Below, one piece after another: positions 1-8,044 of a stretch of DNA of 64,000 bases. The DNA is taken from assembly GCA_963772815.1 (NCBI GenBank), contig CAVYYV010000006.1, positions 248,001 to 312,000 of the forward strand, read 5' to 3'. How positions within the stretch are numbered: position 1 is the stretch's first letter; every line of letters begins with the position of its first letter. The DNA is from DATFFO01 sp963772815. GTDB taxonomy: Bacteria; Actinomycetota; Acidimicrobiia; Spongiisociales; ZC4RG35. Made by a program: the position numbers and the translations under genes. The notes beneath the pieces were generated by a model that was not told the DNA's origin, did no database searches, and was given only the letters and a program-made list of their open reading frames with translations.

Positions 1-1
1 G

Positions 2-412
2 ACGCTGACCACCATCGACACGCCGGTGCTGATGAGAGATCCCAAGATCTGCCTGGCCCCCTTGTTGCGAGGATTGGTTCCCACCGCCCCCGCCGCCCGG
101 GCACCGGTACCCGACCCTGAGCTCGCTCACCTCTGGCGCCCCTACCCCGTCAACCCCACGGGAGCAGTGACCGAGTTGATGAGGGTCGTGCAATTGGGGT
201 GGAAGGCTGCCGGCCGACTGCGCCGCCGCTCTCTCGTGATTCAATCGCGTAGCGACGAGATCGTCCATCCTCTCTCGGGTCGCCTGCTGGCCAGACGCCT
301 GGACGGGCGGCTCATGTGGCTCGACCAGGCACGACACAACGCCATCCTCGATCCTGCCCGCCACGTCATCCACCGGGCGATACTCGACCAGGTCGAGCAT
401 GCCGGCCGCTGA
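2..412 (+). CDS. Alpha/beta hydrolase, C-terminal part (cut by window start)
   Basis: The reading frame is open from base 2 and gives the last 136 residues of a protein whose start lies before the window. The tail has the late elements of an alpha/beta hydrolase of the carboxylesterase/monoacylglycerol-lipase type. The probable catalytic acid is Asp85 in SRSDEIVHP and the probable catalytic His is His112 in QARHNAIL. The nucleophile elbow is missing because it would lie upstream. Substrate cannot be told. The next gene starts 45 bp downstream from its own promoter-like box, so this is probably the last gene of its unit. Family call is from motif spacing only. Confidence 0.7.
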   Translation, partial: TLTTIDTPVLMRDPKICLAPLLRGLVPTAPAARAPVPDPELAHLWRPYPVNPTGAVTELMRVVQLGWKAAGRLRRRSLVIQSRSDEIVHPLSGRLLARRLDGRLMWLDQARHNAILDPARHVIHRAILDQVEHAGR

Positions 413-445
413 CCCACAACGGCCGGAAACGACCCGAACTCCGTC

Positions 446-451
446 TACGCT
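446..451 (+). promoter_or_regulatory. -10 box for leaderless zinc-ribbon gene
   Basis: TACGCT ends 6 nt before the ATG at 458 and there is no ribosome binding site. This fits a leaderless mRNA starting at or next to the start codon. Confidence 0.55.
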
Positions 452-457
452 GGGTCC

Positions 458-676
458 ATGAGCTCGGGCAGGAGGTCTCACCGACGCAGTCGCCGCAGAG
501 CCCTGGCTGCCTGCCGTAGAGGAGACCACCGTTATGGGTCTCCGCAGACCATCGCGGGAGGGATCCTTCGCCAGGCGTGCACAGTGTGTGGGGCCGTGTC
601 GATCGACATCAGCCGTGCCCAAGAGCCGATTGTCGCGCCGGTCATGGAGTCCCGACACGGGAACCACCTCCGGTGA
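458..676 (+). CDS. Small basic zinc-ribbon-like protein (72 aa)
   Basis: An unrecognised 72-residue protein. The N-terminus is very basic (Arg/His-rich, residues 5-22). It is followed by Cys19 and His24, and then Cys41-x2-Cys44 in QACTVCGAV, which could bind one zinc ion. Two signs argue that it is real: a TACGCT box 6 nt before the ATG, and a stop codon that overlaps the next start as GTGA, which suggests translational coupling with the NUDIX/phosphatase gene. The basic tail and zinc ribbon suggest nucleic-acid binding, but that is inference. A chance reading frame is possible, though the Cys pattern and coupling make it less likely. Confidence 0.55.
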   Translation: MSSGRRSHRRSRRRALAACRRGDHRYGSPQTIAGGILRQACTVCGAVSIDISRAQEPIVAPVMESRHGNHLR

Positions 677-1554
677 CGTCTTCGGAGATAGCCGTCCGCG
701 CCGCGGGCGGGATCGTTCTCCGGGGGAAACCGCCTTCCGTCGACATCGCGCTGGTCCATCGACCTTCCTACGACGACTGGAGCCTTCCCAAGGGCAAACA
801 AGAGCCGGGAGAAGATAACCGAGGCGCGGCTCTGCGTGAGGTGAGGGAAGAGACAGGCATCCTGTGCCGTATCGTCGGCCATGCCGGCGCGAAGCGATAC
901 GAGGTCTCGGCCGGGACGAAGGAAGTCGAGTACTTCCTAATGCGCCCGCATCGCATCACCGCACGGACTCACCCCGAAGAGGTCGATGAATTCCGATGGG
1001 TTCCCTGGGCCGAAGCACCGAGCTTGCTCACCTACGACCTGGATCAGGCTCTACTGATGGAGGTGGACTTGAGCGCAGCTACCACGGCCTCCAGCCTGCA
1101 TCTGATCCGTCACGCCGCCGCCGGCAGCCGGGACCGCTGGGAGGGGCCCGATGAGCGACGCCCATTGTCCTCCAAGGGCTTGCGGCAGGCCGACGACCTG
1201 GCGGGCGCACTAGCCGGGATTGGAGTGACTCGCGTCCTCTCCAGCCCCTATTTGCGCTGCGTGCAGACGCTCGAGCCCCTGGCGACGGTGCTCGGAACGC
1301 CCGTCGAGCCACACCCTGACCTGGCCGAGGGCTCGGGACCCGGTGCCGTGGCCCGATTGCTGGCGGCTGTGGCGGGCACTACCACCGCCGTGTGCTCACA
1401 CGGCGACGTCATACCCGAGGCTCTCGAGCAGCTACAAGGACGAGGCGTGAAATTCCAGGGCCCGGCCGGCCAATGCCGCAAGGGCTCTACCTGGTCGATC
1501 GTCCACGATGGGTCCAGGTTCACCGAAGCTCTCTACTTCCCCCCACCCACCTAA
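673..1554 (+). CDS. NUDIX hydrolase fused to histidine phosphatase (MutT1-like)
   Basis: 293 residues with two catalytic domains. Residues 6-130 carry a NUDIX box at 41-63 (G-x5-E-x7-REVREETGI). Residues 141-290 form a histidine-phosphatase domain, with the phospho-acceptor His147 in LIRHA and a second His243 in CSHGD. The same domain order is known in mycobacterial MutT1, which hydrolyses 8-oxo-dGTP and diadenosine polyphosphates, so nucleotide-pool cleaning or dinucleotide turnover is likely. The GTG at 673 was chosen because it overlaps the upstream stop (GTGA) and matches the domain boundary. An upstream in-frame start at 577 would add about 32 unrelated residues. Confidence 0.85.
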   Translation: MTSSEIAVRAAGGIVLRGKPPSVDIALVHRPSYDDWSLPKGKQEPGEDNRGAALREVREETGILCRIVGHAGAKRYEVSAGTKEVEYFLMRPHRITARTHPEEVDEFRWVPWAEAPSLLTYDLDQALLMEVDLSAATTASSLHLIRHAAAGSRDRWEGPDERRPLSSKGLRQADDLAGALAGIGVTRVLSSPYLRCVQTLEPLATVLGTPVEPHPDLAEGSGPGAVARLLAAVAGTTTAVCSHGDVIPEALEQLQGRGVKFQGPAGQCRKGSTWSIVHDGSRFTEALYFPPPT

Positions 1555-1558
1555 CCCG

Positions 1559-2080
1559 CTATTTGCGCAGGGCAGCCGCCGGTAGAGCGCCGTTGGCGTG
1601 GGTGGCTTCCTCGACGGTCACGAAAGCGTCCGGGTTGTTGGCCCGGATCAGGTCCATGACGTGGCCCACCCGGCGACGGGGCACGACCGAGAAAGTGACC
1701 CGCACTTCCCCGAATGCACCTTCTCCGTTGACGACCGTCACGGAGTAGCCGGCATCGTGCAGAACCTTCCCCACCGCAGGCGTGTCGACTGTAGCCACGA
1801 CCCTCACCAGACGGTTACCCAGAGCGAGGCGGGACTCGAGGTATGAGCCCACCATGGTCCCCGCCGCGTAGCCGGCGGCATAGCCAACGATCTTGACCGG
1901 CTCCCTCAAGTCGCTCAGAACCTGGAGAGCCGCGATCGTCCATACCAGAGATTCGAAGAAGGCCACCGTCCCCGCCAGACGGCGCCGACCCTGGACCAGG
2001 AACTGGATACGCAGGGTCCCCAGGCTCACGTCAACCAGCCGGAGACAAAAGATGATCAGAGCAGCAAAGAGAAGACTCAT
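1559..2080 (-). CDS. UPF0316/DUF5698 family membrane protein
   Basis: 173 residues. Residues 1-85 are hydrophobic, with about three membrane segments and conserved-looking RLVDVSLGTLR and FFESLVW stretches. A soluble C-terminal domain of DUF2179 type follows (about residues 95-160). This layout matches the UPF0316 (YebE-like) family, whose function is unknown. The ATG at 2080 begins directly at the first membrane helix. It is convergent with the NUDIX/phosphatase gene, with 4 bp between the stops. The long upstream gap holds repeats and probably its promoter (TAGAGT near 2140). Confidence 0.85.
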   Translation of the reverse strand: MSLLFAALIIFCLRLVDVSLGTLRIQFLVQGRRRLAGTVAFFESLVWTIAALQVLSDLREPVKIVGYAAGYAAGTMVGSYLESRLALGNRLVRVVATVDTPAVGKVLHDAGYSVTVVNGEGAFGEVRVTFSVVPRRRVGHVMDLIRANNPDAFVTVEEATHANGALPAAALRK

Positions 2081-2273
2081 GGTTTCGATCCGTTTGAACA
2101 AACGCGACGGCGGCCCCGGATCGGGGCCTGCCCACACTCTAGCCGCCGGACGTATCTGTTAAAGCTCTCTACCTTCCAGCTGCCGGCGAGCGACCGGGGG
2201 CAAACTTGATGGCTCCGTAGGACCATTGCCGATCGAACGAAATGCGATAGCATCGGTGGGTCGCCGTGGCGGG

Positions 2274-2540
2274 AGGCGCTTCCCGAGTTCTCCAGACCCC
2301 CTCAGGACGCCAACCGCCCGGCGGCTTTTTACGTGACGCCAACCACCCGACCCGGCGGCCTTTCACGTGACGCCAACCACCCGACCGGCCTGCACACGCA
2401 CCGAGGCGCTCCCCGAGCTCTCCAGACCCCCTCACACACCCCTGGGGACACCAACCCCCCGGCGGCTTTCACGTGACGCCAACCACCCGACCGGCCTGCA
2501 CACGCACCGAGGCGCTCCCCAATTTCTCCAGACCCCCTCA
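2274..2540. repeat. Composite intergenic direct repeats (modules A, B, C)
   Basis: Between the kgd stop and the UPF0316 gene lies a block of direct repeats. A 31-bp module A (starting AGGCGCT, ending CCCCCTCA) occurs at 2274-2304, 2404-2434 and 2510-2540. A ~33-bp module B, containing CACGTGACGCCAACCACC (TACGTG in the first copy), occurs at 2320-2352, 2354-2386 and 2461-2492. A 17-bp spacer C occurs at 2387-2403 and 2493-2509. B-C-A as a block of about 80 bp is therefore duplicated with a period of about 106 bp, and a diverged partial copy lies before it. The frames through it are not convincing as protein. Confidence 0.85.
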
Positions 2541-2609
2541 GGACGCCGATCGCCCGAGGTTTCATATAGGTAGTACCGCCGACGGCGCGGTCGTTACGAA
2601 GAAAAACGA

Positions 2610-5600
2610 CTACCGAAGACCCAGAGCCTCTTCCACCAGGGCCGTTTGCTGGGAGTGGTGGACCTTGGCCGAACCAGTAGCAGGGCTCCCCGACTCCACC
2701 CGGCCCGCGTAGCTCGGCTCACGGCCGAACACCGCCCGCAGGTGTGCCCACAGGAACCGATAGGCGCCCATGTTCTCCGGCTCCTCCTGGCACCAGACCA
2801 GCTCGGCTCCCCGATATCGGTCGGCGAGGGAGCTCAGCTGATCCAGCGGGATCGGGTACAGCTGGGCCACGCGAACGATGGCCACGTCGTCCAGACCCTC
2901 CTCACGTCGCCGGGCATCGAGAGCGTGAAACACCTTGCCTGCACACAGGACCAGCCGGGAGGCGTTTCCCGCCTCGTCGGGCACCAGCGCCTGGAACTGG
3001 CCCTGCTCGAGGACCGATCCACTCACGAAGGACTCCTTGGTCCGCAGGAGCGATTTTGGAGTGAAGACGATCAAAGGCTTTTGAGGACGGCGCAGGGCCT
3101 GGCGGCGCAGCAGATGAAAGTACTGGCCCGACGTGGCGGGAATGGCCACTCGAAGGTTGTCGCCCGCGCACAACTCCAGGAACCGCTCGATTCTGGCCGA
3201 GGAGTGCTCCGGTCCCTGACCTTCGTACCCATGAGGCAGGAGAAGAGTGAGACCCGAGGCCTCGTGCCACTTGGCCTCGCCGGCCACAATGAACTGATCG
3301 AAGACCACCTGGGCGCCGTTGGCGAAGTCCCCGAACTGCGCCTCCCACATGACCAGCGCTTCGGGCCAGGCGGTCGAGTACCCGTACTCGAATCCAACCG
3401 CAGCGAACTCCGAGAGCAGCGAGTCCACGATTCTCACTCTGGTCTGTCCTTCGGTGAGCGTCTGGAGGGGCGCCCACGACTGGCCCGTCTCGTAATCGAT
3501 CAGTTCGGCGTGACGATGACTGAAGGTCCCCCGGCGGGAATCCTCGCCCGCTAGACGGATCGGCACACCCTCCAAGGCCAGCGAGCCGAAGGCCAGGGCC
3601 TCGGCCGTCGCCCAGTCGATCGAGTCGTTGCCCAGGGCTGCTGCACGATCCGAGATCACCCTGTGCAGTTTGGGATGAATGGTGAAGCCCTCCGGAGGGG
3701 TGGTGATGTGGGCGAGAATTCGCTCGAGCGTGCCTCGGTCGACGCCTGTATCGGGATCGACCGGCTCCGCCTCGGGGAGGGGCGGCCCCGATGGCGCCTC
3801 CTTGTGGTTCTTGAAGGCTTCGTCCAGCAGGTCCCGGTACTCCTCCAGGAGCTGGTCGGCCTTCTCCATGGGTATCTCACCGGTGCTCACCAGGCGATCC
3901 AGGTAGAGCTTTCGAACCGAGGGATGCTCATCGATCCTCTTGTACATCAGCGGTTGCGTGTAAGAGGGCTCGTCACCCTCGTTATGGCCCCGTCGCCGAT
4001 AGCAGAACATGTCGATCACGACGTCCTTGTGGAACTCCTGACGGAAGGCGAACGCCAGGGCCGCCACCCGGGCAACTGCCTCGGGGTCGTCGCCGTTCAC
4101 GTGGATGATGGGTGCCTGTACGGTCTTTGCGACGTCGGTGGCATAGAAGCTGGACCGAGCGTCACGGGTCGAGGTGGTGAAACCGACCTGGTTGTTGATG
4201 ACGACGTGCACGGTGCCGCCGGTGCGATACCCCGGCAGCTGAGAGAGATTGTGCGTCTCCACGACGACCCCCTGGCCGGCGTAGGCGGCGTCCCCGTGAA
4301 GCAGCACTGGAAGGACCTCGGTGTGGCCCTGCTTGCCGAGCTGCTCCTGCTGGGCCCGGACCACTCCCTCCAGCACCGGGTCGATAGCCTCCAGGTGGCT
4401 CGGATTTGCAGCCACTTGCACGTCGATCTTCCCGGCCGTCGTCTCGTAGACGCCGGCCGCTCCGAGGTGATACTTGACGTCGTCGGCGCCGCCCACCATG
4501 TCGGGAAGCATGTCTCCCTCGAATTCCCGGAATATGCGAGCCGGCGACTTCCCGATGATGTTGGTCAGCACGTTGAGACGGCCACGATGCGACATGCCGA
4601 TCACGGCCGAGCTCATTCCGTTGTGGACAGCCTCACCCAGGATCGTGTCGAGCAGGGGAATGAGGCTTTCGCCTCCCTCCAGGCCGAACCGCTTCTGGCC
4701 TATGTACTTGGTGTGCAGAAACGTCTCGAACGATTCGGCCTCGTTGAGCTTGCGAAGGATGCGAACCCGCTGCTCGGGCGGCATGGGCGCCTGGGCCACC
4801 TCGACCCGCTCCTGGATCCAGCGCTTCTGCGCAGGTTCCTGGATGTGCATGTACTCGATCCCCACCGTCCGGCAGTAGGCATCCCGAAGAACGCTCAGGA
4901 TCTTGCCCAGCTTCATGGTGGGACTGCCCAAGATGCCGCCCGTGGCAAAGTCACGATCCAGATCCCAAATGGTCAAGCCGTACGACAGCGGGTCGAGCTC
5001 CTCGAACATCCGGGGCGGCTCCATCCGCAACGGGTCGAGGTCGGCTATCAGATGCCCTCGCACCCGGTAGGCGTTGATGAGCCGGAACACGTTGGCCTGC
5101 TTCTCGATCCACTCGGTGCTACCGATTCGAGGGTTGTCGTCCATAGCCCACCTGGCGGGCGTGTAGGGAATCTCGAGAGAGGCGAACACCTCGTCGTAGA
5201 ACTCGCCCTCACCCAGCAGCAGCCGATGGATCTCGGCAAGGAGCTCTCCGGATTGGGCACCCTGGATCACCCGGTGGTCATAGGTGGACGTGAGGGTGAT
5301 GATCCTCCCAATCCCTTGACGGGCCAGATAGTCGGCGTCGGCCGCCTGGTACTCGGGCGGATATGCGATGGCACCCACACCGATGATCGCACCCTGGTCG
5401 GGCATCAGCCTGGGCACCGACTGGACCGTGCCGATGGTTCCTGGATTGGTCAGTGTGGCGGTGGTACCGGCAAAATCGTCCGGCCCCAACCTGTTGGAGC
5501 GAGTCCGATCCACGACGTCCTCATAGGCCTTCCAGAACTGACGGAAATCCATCTCGTCGGCCTTCTTGATGTTGGGCACCAGCAACACCCTGGTTCCGTC

Positions 5601-6218
5601 GGGGCGCATCAAGTCGATGGCCAGGCCCAGGTTGACGTGGGGATGCCTGAGGATGTGGGGGGCATCGTCGATCTCGGCGTATGACACGTTCATCTCGGGA
5701 TGGTCACGCATGGCCCGCACCACTGCCCAGCCGATGAGATGGGTGAAGCTGACCTTGCCACCGTTGGTGAGCCGGCGCAGCTGGTTATTGAGGATTACCC
5801 GATTGACCTCCAGCAGCTTGGAGGGGATGGTCCGAACGGAAGTTGCGGTCGGCACCGCCAGGCTCTCGTCCATGCGCTGGGCGATCACCGCCGACACTCC
5901 CTTCAGAGCGAAGACATTCTCGGGAAGCTCTTCTCCTGCCAGGCCGTTCGGAGAGGGTTCCTCGGGCACCTCCCCGATCTCGGACGGCGCCTCGACGGTC
6001 GTCCGGGCAGGCCGGGCGGCAGGCTCCGCCGCGTATGGGCCGCCAGAAGCCTCGCCCTCGCCATCGGGCGACTCAGAGGCAGCTCCGTTCCCTACGCCAT
6101 CGCCCCCGAAGTAGCGGCGCCAGGCCTCACTCACCGAGAGGGGCGAGTCGAGGTATCGGCGCCTCATCTCTTCCACCAGCCAGTCGTTGCGGCCGGGGTC
6201 TGTGATCGAGTCGCGCAT
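2610..6218 (-). CDS. kgd: Multifunctional 2-oxoglutarate decarboxylase/dehydrogenase E1-E2 (Kgd/OdhA type)
   Basis: 1202 residues; the mycobacterial protein is about 1230. Order: N-terminal E1 motif (MRDSITDPGRNDWLVEE), an acidic/Pro linker (40-105), an E2-type acyltransferase core with DHRVIQGA near residue 316, then ThDP-dependent E1 (SHRGRLNVL near 540, HGDAAYAGQG near 640) and the transketolase-like C-terminus. This fusion is typical of Actinobacteria and feeds 2-oxoglutarate into the TCA cycle as succinyl-CoA or succinic semialdehyde, in a complex with E2p and lipoamide dehydrogenase. There is no lipoyl domain, as expected. The ATG at 6218 starts the conserved N-terminal motif; the open frame upstream is spurious. 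Confidence 0.97.
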   Translation of the reverse strand: MRDSITDPGRNDWLVEEMRRRYLDSPLSVSEAWRRYFGGDGVGNGAASESPDGEGEASGGPYAAEPAARPARTTVEAPSEIGEVPEEPSPNGLAGEELPENVFALKGVSAVIAQRMDESLAVPTATSVRTIPSKLLEVNRVILNNQLRRLTNGGKVSFTHLIGWAVVRAMRDHPEMNVSYAEIDDAPHILRHPHVNLGLAIDLMRPDGTRVLLVPNIKKADEMDFRQFWKAYEDVVDRTRSNRLGPDDFAGTTATLTNPGTIGTVQSVPRLMPDQGAIIGVGAIAYPPEYQAADADYLARQGIGRIITLTSTYDHRVIQGAQSGELLAEIHRLLLGEGEFYDEVFASLEIPYTPARWAMDDNPRIGSTEWIEKQANVFRLINAYRVRGHLIADLDPLRMEPPRMFEELDPLSYGLTIWDLDRDFATGGILGSPTMKLGKILSVLRDAYCRTVGIEYMHIQEPAQKRWIQERVEVAQAPMPPEQRVRILRKLNEAESFETFLHTKYIGQKRFGLEGGESLIPLLDTILGEAVHNGMSSAVIGMSHRGRLNVLTNIIGKSPARIFREFEGDMLPDMVGGADDVKYHLGAAGVYETTAGKIDVQVAANPSHLEAIDPVLEGVVRAQQEQLGKQGHTEVLPVLLHGDAAYAGQGVVVETHNLSQLPGYRTGGTVHVVINNQVGFTTSTRDARSSFYATDVAKTVQAPIIHVNGDDPEAVARVAALAFAFRQEFHKDVVIDMFCYRRRGHNEGDEPSYTQPLMYKRIDEHPSVRKLYLDRLVSTGEIPMEKADQLLEEYRDLLDEAFKNHKEAPSGPPLPEAEPVDPDTGVDRGTLERILAHITTPPEGFTIHPKLHRVISDRAAALGNDSIDWATAEALAFGSLALEGVPIRLAGEDSRRGTFSHRHAELIDYETGQSWAPLQTLTEGQTRVRIVDSLLSEFAAVGFEYGYSTAWPEALVMWEAQFGDFANGAQVVFDQFIVAGEAKWHEASGLTLLLPHGYEGQGPEHSSARIERFLELCAGDNLRVAIPATSGQYFHLLRRQALRRPQKPLIVFTPKSLLRTKESFVSGSVLEQGQFQALVPDEAGNASRLVLCAGKVFHALDARRREEGLDDVAIVRVAQLYPIPLDQLSSLADRYRGAELVWCQEEPENMGAYRFLWAHLRAVFGREPSYAGRVESGSPATGSAKVHHSQQTALVEEALGLR

Positions 6219-6268
6219 TCCTCGACCAATCTTACCGATTCGCTGGTCCTCGGCCCGGGGGCCGCAGG

Positions 6269-8044
6269 TCAGGCCGTCTGCGTCCCGGCCACCCAGTCGG
6301 CGTACAAAGACGAGTAGACACCAGCGGTGGCGACCAGGGCTGAGTGCGGGCCCCGTTCCACCAGTCGGCCCCGGTCGAACACCAGGACCTCGTCCGCCGC
6401 CTCGGCCGTGGCCAGCCGATGAGCGATCGTCACCGAGGTACGTCCCGAGGTGAGACGGTCGATGGCGCGGCGGATCTGCACGTCCAGCACCGGGTCCACA
6501 GCCGACGTAGCCTCGTCCAAGACCAGGACGTCGGGCGTCGAGATCCAGGTTCGCACCAGGGCCACCAGCTGCCGCTCTCCGGCCGACAGGTTGCCGCCCC
6601 GCTCCCCCACCTCGGTGTCGATGCCGCCCCCGAGGGTCCGCAGCCACCCGTCCAGGCCCAATTCGACGAACGCCACCTCGATCTGGCGCCGGTCGGCGCC
6701 CGGGATTCCGTAGCGGACGTTGTCGGCGATGGTGCCCTCGAACAGGAATCCCTCCTGGGGAACGAAGCCGACCCGGTGGCGCAGGCTGGCAAACGAGACG
6801 TCGTGCAGGTCGACTCCTCCGATGCGCACCACTCCCTCGGTGGGGTCGAGCATCCGGACCAGGAGCTTGGCGAACGTCGTCTTCCCTGACCCGGTCTCGC
6901 CCACCACCGCCACCCTCCGGCCAGGGTCGATGGCCACATCTACGTCGACTAGGGCGTCTGGGCCGTCGGGATACTGGAACCTGACGCCTTCGAACTCGAT
7001 GCCCAGCACGCCCATAGGCAGTTCGACAGGATCGGAGGCCTCAGCTATCTCGACGGGACGATCGATGGCCTCCACCACCCTTCTCAGCCCGGAGGCGGCG
7101 TTCTGGGCGAAATCGAGGATCTCCACCAGGCTTTGCACGGGCTCGATCAACAGGTTGACGAGGAACAAGAAGGCGAGCAAGACCCCGGGTGTGATGCCGG
7201 TGCCCAGGCCGCTTCCCGAGCCGAGGATCAGGCCGGCCGCCACCACGGCCGCCGTAAGCGAGGCGGCGAACAGCTCGGCGGTCGAGAAGAGGACATTGCC
7301 GAATGCGGCCGTGCGGAACTCGACCCTGAAGCGGCGATCGAGCGCTTCCCGAACCCGCCGGGTTGTGTTCCGCTCCACCCCGTAGGCCCTGATCTCAGGC
7401 AGTGCGGTTACCGCCTCGCCCATCACTGCCAGCGAATCCGCCACCACCCCTCTGACCCGGTCGTAGTTCCGCTGGAGAATGCGCTGGAACCAGAGAAGCA
7501 CCAGGGCATAGACCAGCACCGCCGAGACGACCAGAAGGGCAAGATGCCACTCGTACAACGCCATGGCTCCGATGGCGATCAGGACCTGGGTGGCGTTGAT
7601 AACGAAGACCACCCCGCCCCACTCGGTGAATTCCTGCACCGTGGTGATGTCCGAAGTGACTCTCGACACCAGGGCACCGCGGCGCTCCGACTGGACATGG
7701 AGCATCGAGCTGTTGATGAGCCTCGAGAACACCTTCACCCGCAGGTCCGAGAGCCCCTGTGCCGCCTGACGGGCCAGGCGGACCATGGCCGCACGGCCCA
7801 GCATCGACCCGATCACCAACAGCACCATGGCCACACCCACCTTGGCCACAACTGAGGAGACGTGCACCCCACCCGACGAGATGTCGCGGTCAACGGTCTG
7901 CTGGATCAGGACAGGGATCAGTACTTGGACGATGGTCCCGGCCGCGTTCATGAGCAGGATCATCCAGAGTCGCCGACCCAGCACCGGCGCCTCGACGAAA
8001 GCCCTGCGCAGCACGTTGAACGTGGAGGAGGACGACCGGCTCAC
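6269..8044 (-). CDS. ABC exporter half-transporter, canonical NBD
   Basis: 591 residues: six predicted membrane helices (residues 1-310) and a nucleotide-binding domain with Walker A GETGSGKT, signature LSAGERQ and Walker B VLVLDEATSAVD with the catalytic Glu present. The GTG start at 8044 overlaps the stop of the partner gene (GTGA), so the two halves are translationally coupled and almost certainly form a heterodimer. The signature deviates (LSAGE for LSGGQ) while the partner lacks the catalytic Glu. That is the complementary pattern of heterodimeric exporters with one degenerate ATP site (TM287/288, LmrCD types). Substrate cannot be predicted; drug or lipid export is usual. Confidence 0.92.
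   Translation of the reverse strand: MSRSSSSTFNVLRRAFVEAPVLGRRLWMILLMNAAGTIVQVLIPVLIQQTVDRDISSGGVHVSSVVAKVGVAMVLLVIGSMLGRAAMVRLARQAAQGLSDLRVKVFSRLINSSMLHVQSERRGALVSRVTSDITTVQEFTEWGGVVFVINATQVLIAIGAMALYEWHLALLVVSAVLVYALVLLWFQRILQRNYDRVRGVVADSLAVMGEAVTALPEIRAYGVERNTTRRVREALDRRFRVEFRTAAFGNVLFSTAELFAASLTAAVVAAGLILGSGSGLGTGITPGVLLAFLFLVNLLIEPVQSLVEILDFAQNAASGLRRVVEAIDRPVEIAEASDPVELPMGVLGIEFEGVRFQYPDGPDALVDVDVAIDPGRRVAVVGETGSGKTTFAKLLVRMLDPTEGVVRIGGVDLHDVSFASLRHRVGFVPQEGFLFEGTIADNVRYGIPGADRRQIEVAFVELGLDGWLRTLGGGIDTEVGERGGNLSAGERQLVALVRTWISTPDVLVLDEATSAVDPVLDVQIRRAIDRLTSGRTSVTIAHRLATAEAADEVLVFDRGRLVERGPHSALVATAGVYSSLYADWVAGTQTA

Noticed and set aside
3663..5684. 673-codon open frame on the plus strand
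   Set aside because: It is antisense to the conserved kgd coding sequence; long antisense frames are expected in high-GC DNA, and its composition (His/Gln/Leu-rich) matches no family.
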